Of a DNA stretch of 64,000 nt, positions 56,016 through 64,000 are shown piece by piece. Source of the stretch: an uncultured Paracoccaceae bacterium (lineage in GTDB: Bacteria; Pseudomonadota; Alphaproteobacteria; Rhodobacterales; Rhodobacteraceae); contig CAJXSR010000016.1 in assembly GCA_913061275.1 (NCBI GenBank), positions 1 to 64,000 of the forward strand. Reading direction: 5' to 3'. The notes beneath the pieces are model-generated. The model did not search any database. It was not told the origin of the DNA and worked only from the letters and a program-made list of their open reading frames with translations. Both the position numbers and the translations under genes were made by a program. Every line of letters begins with the position of its first letter. Position 1 is the first letter of the stretch.

Positions 56016-58250
56016 ATGAAAAAATTTCCCCCCAAAGAGGATATCCTGACGTGGATCAAGGATAACCCGACAAAGACATCAAAACGAGATATAGGCCGTG
56101 CTTTTGGCATCAAAGGTGCCGCGCGTATTGATTTGAAGCGTATCTTGAAAGAATTAACCGCAGAGGGGCATTTGGCCAAGAAACGCCGCACATATGGTGC
56201 AAAAGGCGCGTTGCCGCCTGTTTCTGTTCTGCGCGTTCTGGCCCCCGACAAAGACGGTGATCTATGGGTGGCCCCTATGGAATGGGATGGCGCGGAAACT
56301 ATGCCAAAGATCCTGTTTATGGCAGCGAAAGGCGACCCTGCGTTAAAACAAGGCGATCAGATTTTGTGCCGCCTTAGCAGTTCTGATGATCCGGAAATCA
56401 GCTATGAAGCACGCCTTATTCGGCGCATTGGTACGGGGCCACAGAAAATCGTCGGCCTATACCGCTTAGGTTCCGAAGGCGGTCGAATTGTACCTGTAGA
56501 TAAGAAATCCAGCCTTGAGTGGCAGGTGGCAAAATCGGATAGCCTGTATGCCAAAGATGGCGAATTGGTTGAGGCGGAACAGATCGGGCCAAAGGCGCGT
56601 ATGGGTCTACCCAAGGCGAAAATAATTGAAATTCTGGGCGATCCTATGGCCCCGAAATCGGTGTCTTTGATTGCGATCCACCAACACGGTATTCCCGATC
56701 ATTTTCCTGATGCGGTGATTGCTGAAGCTAATGCCGCCCAACCAGTAGGTTTGGATAAACGCAAAGATTTGCGCGATTTACCACTTTTCAGCATCGATCC
56801 GTCAGATGCGCGCGACCATGATGATGCGATTTGCGCGTTGCCTGATGATGATCCTAAAAACGAAGGCGGTCATATCGTCTGGGTCGCCATTGCGGATGTA
56901 GCACATTTTGTGACCAGCGGATCGGCACTTGATCGTGAAGCGCGTAATCGTGGTAATTCCAGCTATTTCCCTGACCGTGTTGTCCCTATGCTGCCCGATG
57001 CACTTTCGGGTGATTTGTGTTCACTGCACGAAGGGATGGATCGCGCCTGTATTGCCGTGCGTATTGTCTTAAACGCCAAGGGTAAAAAGTTAAGCCATGA
57101 ATTTCATCGCGCCCTGATGCGCTCGCCTGCGTCACTGTCCTATGAACAGGCACAAGCGGCGGCGGATGGTACGTATGACGCTGCAACCAAACCGTTGGCA
57201 GGGCCGATTGCTGATCTGTTTGCGGCGTATCATGCAGCCACAAAAGAACGCAACCAACGCCAACCTTTGCATCTGGATTTGCCAGAACGACAAATTGTTT
57301 TGTCGGATGAAGGTGTAGTTACATCCGTGTCATTCAAGGAACGGTTCGATGCGCACAAGCTGGTGGAAGAGTTTATGGTCACGGCCAATGTGTGCGCTGC
57401 TGAAACACTGGAAGCCAAGAAATGGCCGTTATTGTACCGCGTCCACGAAGAGCCCTCACCTGAAAAACTGGATGTGCTGCGCGAAGTCGCCGATGCCGCT
57501 GGCTTGCAACTGGCCAAGGGGCAGTCTGTGCGTACGCAGGATTTGAATAAACTACTGGACGCGGCAAAAGGCTCTGAAGATGCGGAAGTCATTAACATGA
57601 CCGTGTTGCGTTCAATGAAGCAGGCGTATTATTCCCCTGATAATCTGGGGCATTTCGGGTTGAATTTGAAACGCTATGGCCATTTCACATCGCCCATCCG
57701 TCGTTACGCCGACCTGATTGTACACCGTGCATTAATCGCGGCACATGGTTGGGGCGATGACGGGTTAAAGCCTGACGACATAGATAATTTAACACAAACT
57801 GGCGAATGGATTTCAGAAACCGAACGCCGATCCATGCTGGCTGAACGCGATACAACGGATCGATACTTGGCCGCTTTTTTGTCAGAACAAGTAGGGGCAG
57901 AATTTGAAGGCCGTGTCTCTGGCATTGCCAAGTTTGGTCTGTTTGTGAAACTGCTTGAAACTGGGGCCGACGGAATTATTCCGCTTAGCCAGTTGGGCCG
58001 TGAATATTGGCGCTATATTGAACGCGACGGCACACTAAAAGGCGAAGACAGCGGGCGCGTTATCGCGGTTGGTATGCCCTGCAAAGTATCCCTAGTGGAT
58101 GCTACGGCAATGACTGGTGGTCTGACACTGGAAATGTTGGAACTGAACGGCAAACCGATGCCCAAAAGTAGTTCTGGCAGAGGGCGATCACGGGGGCGGC
58201 CGTTTGGAAAAAGCAAGGGTAAGAAACGCAAATTGCAAAAGCGGCGGTAG
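56016..58250 (+). CDS. rnr: Ribonuclease R
   Basis: The 744-residue exoribonuclease has an N-terminal HTH-like region, cold-shock domains, the RNB catalytic domain with the metal site SIDPSDARDHDDAICAL, an S1 domain (GAEFEGRVSGIAKFGLFVKLLETGADGIIPLSQL), and a lysine/arginine-rich tail. It degrades structured RNA 3' to 5'. It is a stand-alone gene followed by a gene-free stretch. Confidence 0.95.
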   Translation: MKKFPPKEDILTWIKDNPTKTSKRDIGRAFGIKGAARIDLKRILKELTAEGHLAKKRRTYGAKGALPPVSVLRVLAPDKDGDLWVAPMEWDGAETMPKILFMAAKGDPALKQGDQILCRLSSSDDPEISYEARLIRRIGTGPQKIVGLYRLGSEGGRIVPVDKKSSLEWQVAKSDSLYAKDGELVEAEQIGPKARMGLPKAKIIEILGDPMAPKSVSLIAIHQHGIPDHFPDAVIAEANAAQPVGLDKRKDLRDLPLFSIDPSDARDHDDAICALPDDDPKNEGGHIVWVAIADVAHFVTSGSALDREARNRGNSSYFPDRVVPMLPDALSGDLCSLHEGMDRACIAVRIVLNAKGKKLSHEFHRALMRSPASLSYEQAQAAADGTYDAATKPLAGPIADLFAAYHAATKERNQRQPLHLDLPERQIVLSDEGVVTSVSFKERFDAHKLVEEFMVTANVCAAETLEAKKWPLLYRVHEEPSPEKLDVLREVADAAGLQLAKGQSVRTQDLNKLLDAAKGSEDAEVINMTVLRSMKQAYYSPDNLGHFGLNLKRYGHFTSPIRRYADLIVHRALIAAHGWGDDGLKPDDIDNLTQTGEWISETERRSMLAERDTTDRYLAAFLSEQVGAEFEGRVSGIAKFGLFVKLLETGADGIIPLSQLGREYWRYIERDGTLKGEDSGRVIAVGMPCKVSLVDATAMTGGLTLEMLELNGKPMPKSSSGRGRSRGRPFGKSKGKKRKLQKRR

Positions 58251-58553
58251 GGGCAGAGGTCGTAAGTCTAACACATCCGCAACGGTTTCAAGTGTATAAC
58301 ACCCCTGACGTCAAAAGTAGTACACGGGTTTTCAAAGGATGGGTAACAGCATCAAATGCGAAAACCACCGAAATTACGCGTAATTAGGTGTTTCGACCAA
58401 CTGTCGAAGCACTATAGGTGCAAGGGTCTTCCACCCCTTGTTCGGCCATATTGCTACAAACGGCAGGCCTGCCTTCTTATAGATACACCCCAAAAAAAAC
58501 GAAAACCCCGCCAACCATAAACTGGTGACGGGGCAAAAGGCGTGGAATGCGCT
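58251..58553. other. Gene-free stretch with minus-strand terminator
   Basis: No gene is seen. A strong hairpin, CCCCG...CGGGG (58506-58533) with inner pairs CCAACC/GGT, is followed on the minus strand by a T-rich run at 58490-58505, so it terminates the DUF1801 gene. A perfect 12-bp palindrome, GGCAGGCCTGCC, lies at 58472-58483, and a weaker hairpin, CAAGGG/CCCTTG, at about 58421-58440. No clear rnr terminator with a T run is visible. Confidence 0.6.
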
Positions 58554-58952
58554 TTATTTTCTTTTACGCTTATAAGTTAAGGCGTGTTCAATCATCAAAC
58601 GTAGCTTTTTGGGTTGAATATCATCAATGCTTTGAAACGTGACAGCTCGATTTCCTTCAATGTTATAATCAGCCCCAAAGACTTGGGAAAACTGTGAAAT
58701 GATTGTAGTTTGGCAATGGGCATATAGCGCAAAACCACCAGATTTAGGGATGCCTATACGCAAAGTTGACCCTATTGGCGTGATGTAAGACGGCTGGCCC
58801 CACCGCAAACATTCAGTAGGGGCATCAATCTCTTCAATCCCCTTGGCGGTTTCATAGATCAATGCGCGCAAAACCATTGCACCATTTCGAAGTGATGCAG
58901 GAAACCTATCATATGCGGCTTGAATTTCAGGGGATATTATTGCCGGTGTCAT
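58554..58952 (-). CDS. DUF1801 protein
   Basis: The 132-residue protein has the DUF1801 pattern: LRALIYETAKGIEEIDAPTECLRWGQPSYITP, then RIGIPKSGGFALYAHCQTTIISQF and AVTFQSIDDIQPKKLRLMIEHALTYKRKRK. Family function is unknown; the fold resembles iron-chaperone-like proteins. Its start overlaps the GST stop (ATGA), so the two are an operon. Confidence 0.85.
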   Translation of the reverse strand: MTPAIISPEIQAAYDRFPASLRNGAMVLRALIYETAKGIEEIDAPTECLRWGQPSYITPIGSTLRIGIPKSGGFALYAHCQTTIISQFSQVFGADYNIEGNRAVTFQSIDDIQPKKLRLMIEHALTYKRKRK

Positions 58953-59650
58953 TTTGGGTAAAATTCCTTTTTACCACGCTCTATATATGACGCCAATTTG
59001 GGGCGTGATGTGACCAGTTTACTTAACGGGCTCTCTAAAGGGAAAGACGTTAACGCACGCAACATCGGCACAGTAGAAAAATCTGCTGCAGTCGGTTTGT
59101 TACCAAACAAGAATTTTTGATCCCCAAGGATAGCTTCAATCGCTGCTATATCTTTTTTGGCGCGTGCCAACTGTTCTACCTCACTATGGCGCCCCATGCC
59201 TTGGCCCATCAAGCTTTTGATAACGCTTTTACGGATCATATTGGGAACGATTTTCCTAAATAATACGGGCATCTTGCCGAAAAACTCTTTTGACAAGGTG
59301 CTCCAATGGGCCTCTTTTTGCCATCTGCTGGCCAGTATAACGAAATACAGATGCTCTTCGATCATACGGATGATACTGCGGGATTGACCGCGCTGTTCGG
59401 CGGATAGTCCTGCATCATAATCTACGCCATATGTTTGTTCCAAATAATCCCGAATTTGATCGCTGTCAGGAATAATTTTCGATCCATCTTTTAAAACTGG
59501 CAACTTGCCTTTGGGGGCTTTGCGTGGATCAGGAAGATACTTCACTTTGTACGGCTGCCCCGATTGTTCAAGCAAACATATTGCTTTGACAGTAAACGGG
59601 CTGCCAGAAGTTTCTGAAAAGGCGGGGGGGTATACGCTGATTTCTAACAT
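58949..59650 (-). CDS. Glutathione S-transferase family protein
   Basis: The 233-residue protein has a thioredoxin-like N-terminal domain (GSPFTVKAICLLEQSGQPYKVKYLPDPRKAPKGKLPVLKDGSKIIPDSDQI, with the cis-Pro in KLPVL and a Ser-Asp contact) and a helical C-terminal domain (GNKPTAADFSTVPMLRALTSFPLESPLSKL). The layout resembles Fax/metaxin-like GSTs. It precedes the DUF1801 gene. Confidence 0.87.
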   Translation of the reverse strand: MLEISVYPPAFSETSGSPFTVKAICLLEQSGQPYKVKYLPDPRKAPKGKLPVLKDGSKIIPDSDQIRDYLEQTYGVDYDAGLSAEQRGQSRSIIRMIEEHLYFVILASRWQKEAHWSTLSKEFFGKMPVLFRKIVPNMIRKSVIKSLMGQGMGRHSEVEQLARAKKDIAAIEAILGDQKFLFGNKPTAADFSTVPMLRALTSFPLESPLSKLVTSRPKLASYIERGKKEFYPK

Positions 59651-59733
59651 GGTGTTGTCCTCAATTTTGCTAAGCCCATATATAGCAATTCATACTGCCA
59701 AAAAATGTCAGCATGTGTTATTATGATGTTGTT

Positions 59734-60419
59734 ATGGCGAAAAGTGGCCGACTATTAGAGATGATGCAACTTATCCGTACCCTGCCCGCCCCCGTGACGG
59801 CGGAACAGTTGGCGCAGGAATTGAACACATCTGTGCGCACGGCTTACCGCTATATCGAAAACCTGCGGGGCGCAGGGGCTGTGATTGATGGTGAAGCGGG
59901 ATATGGCTATACCATAGTTGAAGACCCAGCCATGCCGCCGATGATGTTCAACGCAGATGAAATAGAAGCATTGGTTTTGGGCCTGCGCGAGGTGCAACAA
60001 ATCGGTGATCCTGTACTAGCGAAAGCGGCAGAAAACGTTTTGTCGAAAGTGAATGCGTCTTTGCCCAAACGGGTGCAGGCGCAGTTGCAAAATGCGGTGT
60101 TGCGCGCGCGAAAATTCCACCGCCGCCAGCCGATTGAAATTGATATGGCAAAGCTGCGCGAGAAGAACAGGCTGTGACATTAGAGTATTGCGATGCAAAT
60201 GGCGTTGTAAGCGCACGCGACATATGGCCTTTGTCGATCGTGTTTATGGATGAATACTTGATGCTTTTAGCGCATTGCAAGCTACGCGATGATTACCGTG
60301 CGTTTCGGGTGGATCGCATTGGGGCATTTCATTTGACGGGAAAATCATTCCAACCGCATCGCGTTGCAATGTTGCGGGTGTTTCTTGAACAGCTAAAGGC
60401 CTATAGCCCACCTGAATAG
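59734..60419 (+). pseudogene. YafY-type HTH/WYL regulator split by a frameshift
   Basis: The first frame (59734-60177) encodes an HTH_11 domain (LAQELNTSVRTAYRYIENLRGAGA) and the start of the WYL linker. It ends AKLREKNRL-stop. A -1 frame continues as EEQAVTLEYCDANGVVSARDIWPLSIVFMDEYLMLLAHCKLRDDYRAFRVDRI, the WYL core of the same family, until 60419. A few residues expected between LR and EEQ are missing, consistent with a small deletion near 60150. GTG at 60174 overlaps the stop as GTGA, so a coupled second polypeptide is possible, but a broken gene is simpler. Confidence 0.7.
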
Positions 60420-60525
60420 GCGATGTTTTGCATTGTGATCGGCGAGGGTCGTTTTTGGCTTTGGTCTTTGTCGTAACTTCGCTACAATGATCGTAACAAT
60501 AATAAATCTCGAGCAGGAGATACGA

Positions 60526-61767
60526 ATGAGACTTATAAGTATGGGGATGGCCGTTGCTATTTCCCTAAGCATGACGTTTGCAGCGCAAGCGAATACCATA
60601 TCTGAAACCGATACGATACTTGTCGCACAAAGCCATTCAGGGTTTAAACGCTGGGTGAAATCTTTTCGTGCAGTGGCGTTAAAAAACGGCGTCACTGCGC
60701 GTACATATGACCGCGCTTTTAGGGGCGTGAAGCTGAACGCGCGTGTGGTGAAACTGGATCGTAAACAGGCAGAGTTTTCTCGGCAAATCTGGGATTATCT
60801 AGATACGGCGACTTCACCTAAACGGGTGAAGAATGGCAAGGCAATGCTGGCGACACATAAGAAAACTCTGCGCCAGATTGAAAAGAAATATGGCGTTGAT
60901 AAAGAGGTGGTTCTAGCCGTGTGGGGGCTGGAAAGTTCTTACGGCAAGAACATGGGCGACATCAATATAATCGAGGCTTTGGCAACTTTGGCTTATGATG
61001 GACGGCGTGAAAAGTTTGGCCGCCAGCAACTATTGGAAGCTTTGCGCATTATTCAACGTGGCGACATTACACCCAATCGTATGATGGGATCATGGGCAGG
61101 TGCTATGGGCCATACGCAGTTTATTCCTACAAGTTATCAGGCTTATGCGCAGGATTATGATGGCGACGGAAAACGCAATGTCTGGGATGTGCGTGACCCA
61201 TCGGACGCTTTAGCATCAACTGCCAATTACCTGTCAGAGTTTGGATGGACAAAGGGCCAACCATGGGGGGTTGAGGTGAAATTGCCCGCTAAATTCAATT
61301 ACGGAAATGCCAGTTTAAAAGTGAAAGCCACCCCTGCAAGATGGGCAGAATTGGGCGTACGCACAGTGCAAGGCAAAAAGATACCAAGCCATGGTAAGGG
61401 TTCTGTCTTTTTGCCAGCGGGTGCTGATGGCCCAGCATTTGTTGTTTTCAAAAACTTCTTTGTAATCAAACGCTATAATAATGCGAATTCTTACGCGATG
61501 GCTGTTGGGCATCTGGGGGATCGGATTAAGGGCGGCGGTAGGTTTTCCAAAGAGTGGCCACGTGGCCCTGGTGCTTTGAAACTAGATGAAAAACTGGAAG
61601 TCCAGACACTATTGAACCGTGCAGGTTATGATTTGGGTGAACCAGATGGTATAATCGGGCCTAAAACCATTGATGCGGTTAGTGCAATTCAGATCAGTTG
61701 GGGTCAGCAACCAAACGGAAAAGCGGATCAGGATTTTTTGAAACTGTTGCGCAAGAAAGTGCGTTAA
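60526..61767 (+). CDS. Lytic murein transglycosylase (MltB-type)
   Basis: The protein is 413 residues from ATG 60526 (GGAG 7 nt upstream) with a signal peptide ending AAQA. The SLT_2 domain has VDKEVVLAVWGLESSYGKNMG (catalytic Glu136), LATLAYDGRREKFGR, GAMGHTQFIPTSYQAYAQDYDGDGKRNVWD, and a C-terminal peptidoglycan-binding domain (VQTLLNRAGYDLGEPDGIIGPKTIDAV). It cleaves glycan strands forming 1,6-anhydro ends. The stop overlaps that of convergent zapE by 4 bp (TTAA). Confidence 0.93.
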   Translation: MRLISMGMAVAISLSMTFAAQANTISETDTILVAQSHSGFKRWVKSFRAVALKNGVTARTYDRAFRGVKLNARVVKLDRKQAEFSRQIWDYLDTATSPKRVKNGKAMLATHKKTLRQIEKKYGVDKEVVLAVWGLESSYGKNMGDINIIEALATLAYDGRREKFGRQQLLEALRIIQRGDITPNRMMGSWAGAMGHTQFIPTSYQAYAQDYDGDGKRNVWDVRDPSDALASTANYLSEFGWTKGQPWGVEVKLPAKFNYGNASLKVKATPARWAELGVRTVQGKKIPSHGKGSVFLPAGADGPAFVVFKNFFVIKRYNNANSYAMAVGHLGDRIKGGGRFSKEWPRGPGALKLDEKLEVQTLLNRAGYDLGEPDGIIGPKTIDAVSAIQISWGQQPNGKADQDFLKLLRKKVR

Positions 61768-62876
61768 CTGCCCCAGTCAGACGATTGCATTTCGCGCAAA
61801 CGACTGGCGGTGCGTTCAAATTCAAACGCACCCTTGCCGTCTGGGTACAGCATTTCTGGCTCGGCTGTGGCACTGGCTATCAGTTTGACTTTAGCCTCAT
61901 ATAAAGCGTCTATCAGGGTGACAAAGCGCTTGGCCTCATTGTTATTTGCTTTGGAAAGTTTCGGAATATCTGTGATGACTAAAAGCCGTAGCGCTTTTGC
62001 GATCGACAAGTAGTCACCTGGGCCAAGCGGAAGTGCACATAAATCATCAAAACTGGCTTTGCCAATGCCATTATTATATTGCGGTATCGTAATATCGCGG
62101 CCTTTATTTTTTATCACAAAAGGCGCAGATTTATCCCCTGACAGTTCTTGCCAAAGATGGTTGATCGCAAAATCAGTCGCTTCATCTAATGGGTGAAAAT
62201 AAAGCTGCTGGTCGATTAAACGGTTCTGACGGTGATCTGTTTCACTGTCCAAATTATGTACAGAAAGGCGGGTTTCAAGTGTTTTGATGAACGGTAGAAA
62301 CAATGATCGGTTCAGGCCGTTTTTATATAAATCACTTGGCGGACGATTAGAGGTTGTTACAATGACCATGCCAGCTGTAAAAAAATGTTCAAACAACCGC
62401 CCGACGATCATGGCATCGGTAATGTCCGTTATTTGCATTTCATCAAAACACAATAAATCGGTTGAATTAATGATGTTTTGCGCAACAGGTTTTAAGGCAT
62501 CGGTGGCACCCGTTTTACGTACCTGATGTATTGCGTCGTGGATTTCCTGCATAAACGCATGAAAATGTACCCGCCTTTTGGCTTTTGTCGGGGCTTGGTC
62601 GTAAAATAAATCCATTAACATTGATTTGCCACGCCCGACGCCACCGTACATATAAAGCCCTTTGGGCGCACGGCGGTTACCAGAAAAAAATGATTTTAGA
62701 TGGCCAAGTTTTGAGGGTTTATAATTGATTAAATCATGGTGCAGCTGGTCAAGTAGTAACAACGTATTGCGTTGGTTTGGGTCATCTTCTAATGCGCCTA
62801 TTGAAACGCGGCGATTATATTCTGTGATCGGTGACACGTGCACGATACCCTGTGATCTATTTATATAATAAGGCAT
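61764..62876 (-). CDS. zapE: Cell division ATPase ZapE (AFG1 family)
   Basis: The 370-residue AFG1-type AAA+ protein has Walker A GGVGRGKSML (residues 78-87), Walker B LCFDEMQITDITDAMIVGRLFEHFF, VVTTSNRPPSDLYKNGLNR, and the C-terminal FVTLIDALYEAKVKLI. It acts on the divisome and other targets. The end is convergent with the lytic transglycosylase gene. Confidence 0.93.
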   Translation of the reverse strand: MPYYINRSQGIVHVSPITEYNRRVSIGALEDDPNQRNTLLLLDQLHHDLINYKPSKLGHLKSFFSGNRRAPKGLYMYGGVGRGKSMLMDLFYDQAPTKAKRRVHFHAFMQEIHDAIHQVRKTGATDALKPVAQNIINSTDLLCFDEMQITDITDAMIVGRLFEHFFTAGMVIVTTSNRPPSDLYKNGLNRSLFLPFIKTLETRLSVHNLDSETDHRQNRLIDQQLYFHPLDEATDFAINHLWQELSGDKSAPFVIKNKGRDITIPQYNNGIGKASFDDLCALPLGPGDYLSIAKALRLLVITDIPKLSKANNNEAKRFVTLIDALYEAKVKLIASATAEPEMLYPDGKGAFEFERTASRLREMQSSDWGS

Positions 62877-63039
62877 AACAATTAATATGCCCTACGACAA
62901 TGAAGAATGATTTGCGCAATGGAAAGTAGACTGCTGGCAACTATTGCAATGATTGTATATTTAAACATTGCCAAAACTATTGAGCATGCGTATATATTGA
63001 TATACTTTTACATATTTATCCTAAAGCGCGAGTGCTTAT

Positions 63040-63480
63040 ATGTCTGTTAAATCTTCAATACAAAGACAAAATGCTAGGCTGGTTGATCGTATTGCGCCAC
63101 GCATGGATGAAGTAAATGCACCAGAAGAAGGTTGGCTGAAAACTATACGTGCAGCATTAGGTATGTCAGGATCACATGTTGCAAAGCGTATAAATGTAAC
63201 GCGTGCGGCGATCTACCAAGCTGAAAGAAATGAACGCGAAGGGGCCATAACTTTGCGGCAAATGGAAAAACTGGCAGATGCGATGGGTGCAAAATTTGTA
63301 TATGCTGTTGTACCAAACGGTAGCGTAAATGAAGTTTTAGAGCGTCAAGCTCTGTCCAAAGCAACATTGCAAATGGGGGCTGGAACGGAATCATTGCCGC
63401 CGATAAAGCTACGCGAAAAAATAAAAAGCCTTGCGAGTGAAATATTACGGGAACGCCCGTTAGATTTCTGGGATGATTAA
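63040..63480 (+). CDS. Mobile mystery protein A (HTH)
   Basis: The 146-residue protein has the characteristic SIQRQNARLVDRIAPRMDEVNAPEEGWLKTIRAALGMS and a Cro-type HTH (SGSHVAKRINVTRAAIYQAERNEREGAITLRQMEKLADAMGAKFVYAVVP). This family is usually the first gene of a pair with mobile mystery protein B (a Fic-domain protein), resembling a toxin-antitoxin pair. No Fic gene follows before 63813, so it appears to be an orphan. Confidence 0.8.
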   Translation: MSVKSSIQRQNARLVDRIAPRMDEVNAPEEGWLKTIRAALGMSGSHVAKRINVTRAAIYQAERNEREGAITLRQMEKLADAMGAKFVYAVVPNGSVNEVLERQALSKATLQMGAGTESLPPIKLREKIKSLASEILRERPLDFWDD

Positions 63481-63812
63481 ATCATAGGCTTTAGGCAATG
63501 CTTAGGTAAGTGGTATTGAATATTCTATTTTAATATAAGCAGAAGTGATTACATCATTAATGAAAGCGATTTAATATATAGTGAAAATATATTGACAGTT
63601 GAAAGACTCTTGTACAATCTTCTTCATAAGATCATGGCGCTATCTGCTGCGTATGAAATTTCTTAGAAGGATGCTGAATACACAGTGCTGTTACAAATGC
63701 GTACGTAAAGTGTTACAGTAGGGGTACATGGTTTAAAAGTGGCGCCAGAAAATAATGCGCTTAGACTAAAATTTAGTCAAACTATTATGAATAACAACCG
63801 GGAGAACATATA
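63481..63812 (+). promoter_or_regulatory. Long leader with promoter and palindrome before the last gene
   Basis: No gene lies here. TTGACA (63592-63597) and TACAAT (63613-63618) form a possible promoter with a short 15-bp spacer. A perfect 15-bp palindrome, GACTAAA-A-TTTAGTC, lies at 63764-63778, 22 bp before the GGGAG ribosome binding site, a place for an operator. TGTTACA occurs twice (about 63684 and 63711). Confidence 0.5.
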
Positions 63813-64000
63813 ATGAAAACACTAACCTTATCAGGTGTCGCATGGCTGACACTGACGGGCGCTGCCGTTGCCGGCACATGCCCAGCAGCGACGGTTGCCG
63901 ACATGGCAGGCGTTGCGCGTGGTGCTTATCCACAAATATTTGAACTTGCAGAGTACGAATCTTTAGGTAACTGCACTATGGAATTTGCTGCAAACCCTGC
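63813..64000 (+). CDS. Secreted protein, 5' part (gene continues past the window)
   Basis: The frame begins MKTLTLSGVAWLTLTGAAVAGTCP at ATG 63813, with GGGAG 8 nt upstream. The first 20 residues are a signal peptide, and the mature part reads VADMAGVARGAYPQIFELAEY and then a Cys. The sequence has the look of a periplasmic solute-binding protein, but only 62 codons are visible and the family is not certain. The preceding palindrome suggests metabolite or metal-responsive control. Confidence 0.6.
   Translation, partial: MKTLTLSGVAWLTLTGAAVAGTCPAATVADMAGVARGAYPQIFELAEYESLGNCTMEFAANP

Overview
The window looks like a chromosomal segment of a low-to-moderate GC alphaproteobacterium of the Rhodobacterales (Roseobacter group). 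The basis is the order fpg - enoyl-CoA hydratase - rpsT - dnaA - dnaN - recF - gyrB, the ubiE-ubiB pair next to fpg, and the overall protein style. The genus cannot be read from the sequence; an Amylibacter-like genome is only a guess.

Bases 1-11041 are an integrated mobile element of about 11 kb in a tRNA-Arg(CCU) gene. It is bounded by a perfect 41-bp direct repeat (15-55 and 11001-11041), carries a tyrosine integrase beside the right end, and has an identical 20-bp arm-type repeat near each end. It is visibly more AT-rich than the rest. Its cargo is a predicted lipoprotein, a small serine recombinase with res-like repeats upstream, an exported MORN-repeat protein, a run of small same-strand ORFs headed by a protein with a His-Ile-His motif (possible HUH nuclease), a twice-frameshifted pseudogene, a YczE-like membrane protein, an XRE regulator divergent from a DUF2061 protein, and a WYL regulator divergent from an unknown 162-residue protein. 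The intact tRNA lies on the left, and only the 5' half is duplicated on the right, so the element now supplies the sequence upstream of the tRNA gene.

Bases 11111-23757 are the replication-initiation neighbourhood: ubiB, ubiE, fpg, a crotonase, rpsT, a rhodanese-like gene, dnaA, dnaN, recF, an HpcH/HpaI-type aldolase, a VOC protein and gyrB. Five GANTC (CcrM-type) sites cluster upstream of the rhodanese-dnaA pair.

Bases 23949-45136 are mixed housekeeping and metabolic genes: DMT transporter, fatty acid hydroxylase, class II aldolase, amtB-glnK, class A PBP, mlaA-mlaC, ridA, glycerophosphodiesterase, acyltransferase, GATase-like hydrolase, sulfatase, pterin dehydratase, peroxiredoxin, ferredoxin reductase, rsmD, a ClpP-fold membrane protein, recQ, yaaA, a GAPDH and a Crp-like regulator with a likely self-operator.

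Bases 45306-53522 form a same-strand cluster for methylated-amine or C1 metabolism: XRE-cupin regulator, GFA-family protein, LysE exporter, two dimethylglycine dehydrogenase/GcvT-type flavoproteins, a homocysteine S-methyltransferase and small membrane proteins. Bases 53539-64000 hold an RluA-type synthase, dapE, a DUF2064 protein, rnr, DUF1801, a GST, a split YafY/WYL regulator, a lytic transglycosylase, zapE, an orphan 'mobile mystery protein A', and the start of a secreted protein cut by the window edge. No CRISPR array, rRNA or complete tRNA is visible.
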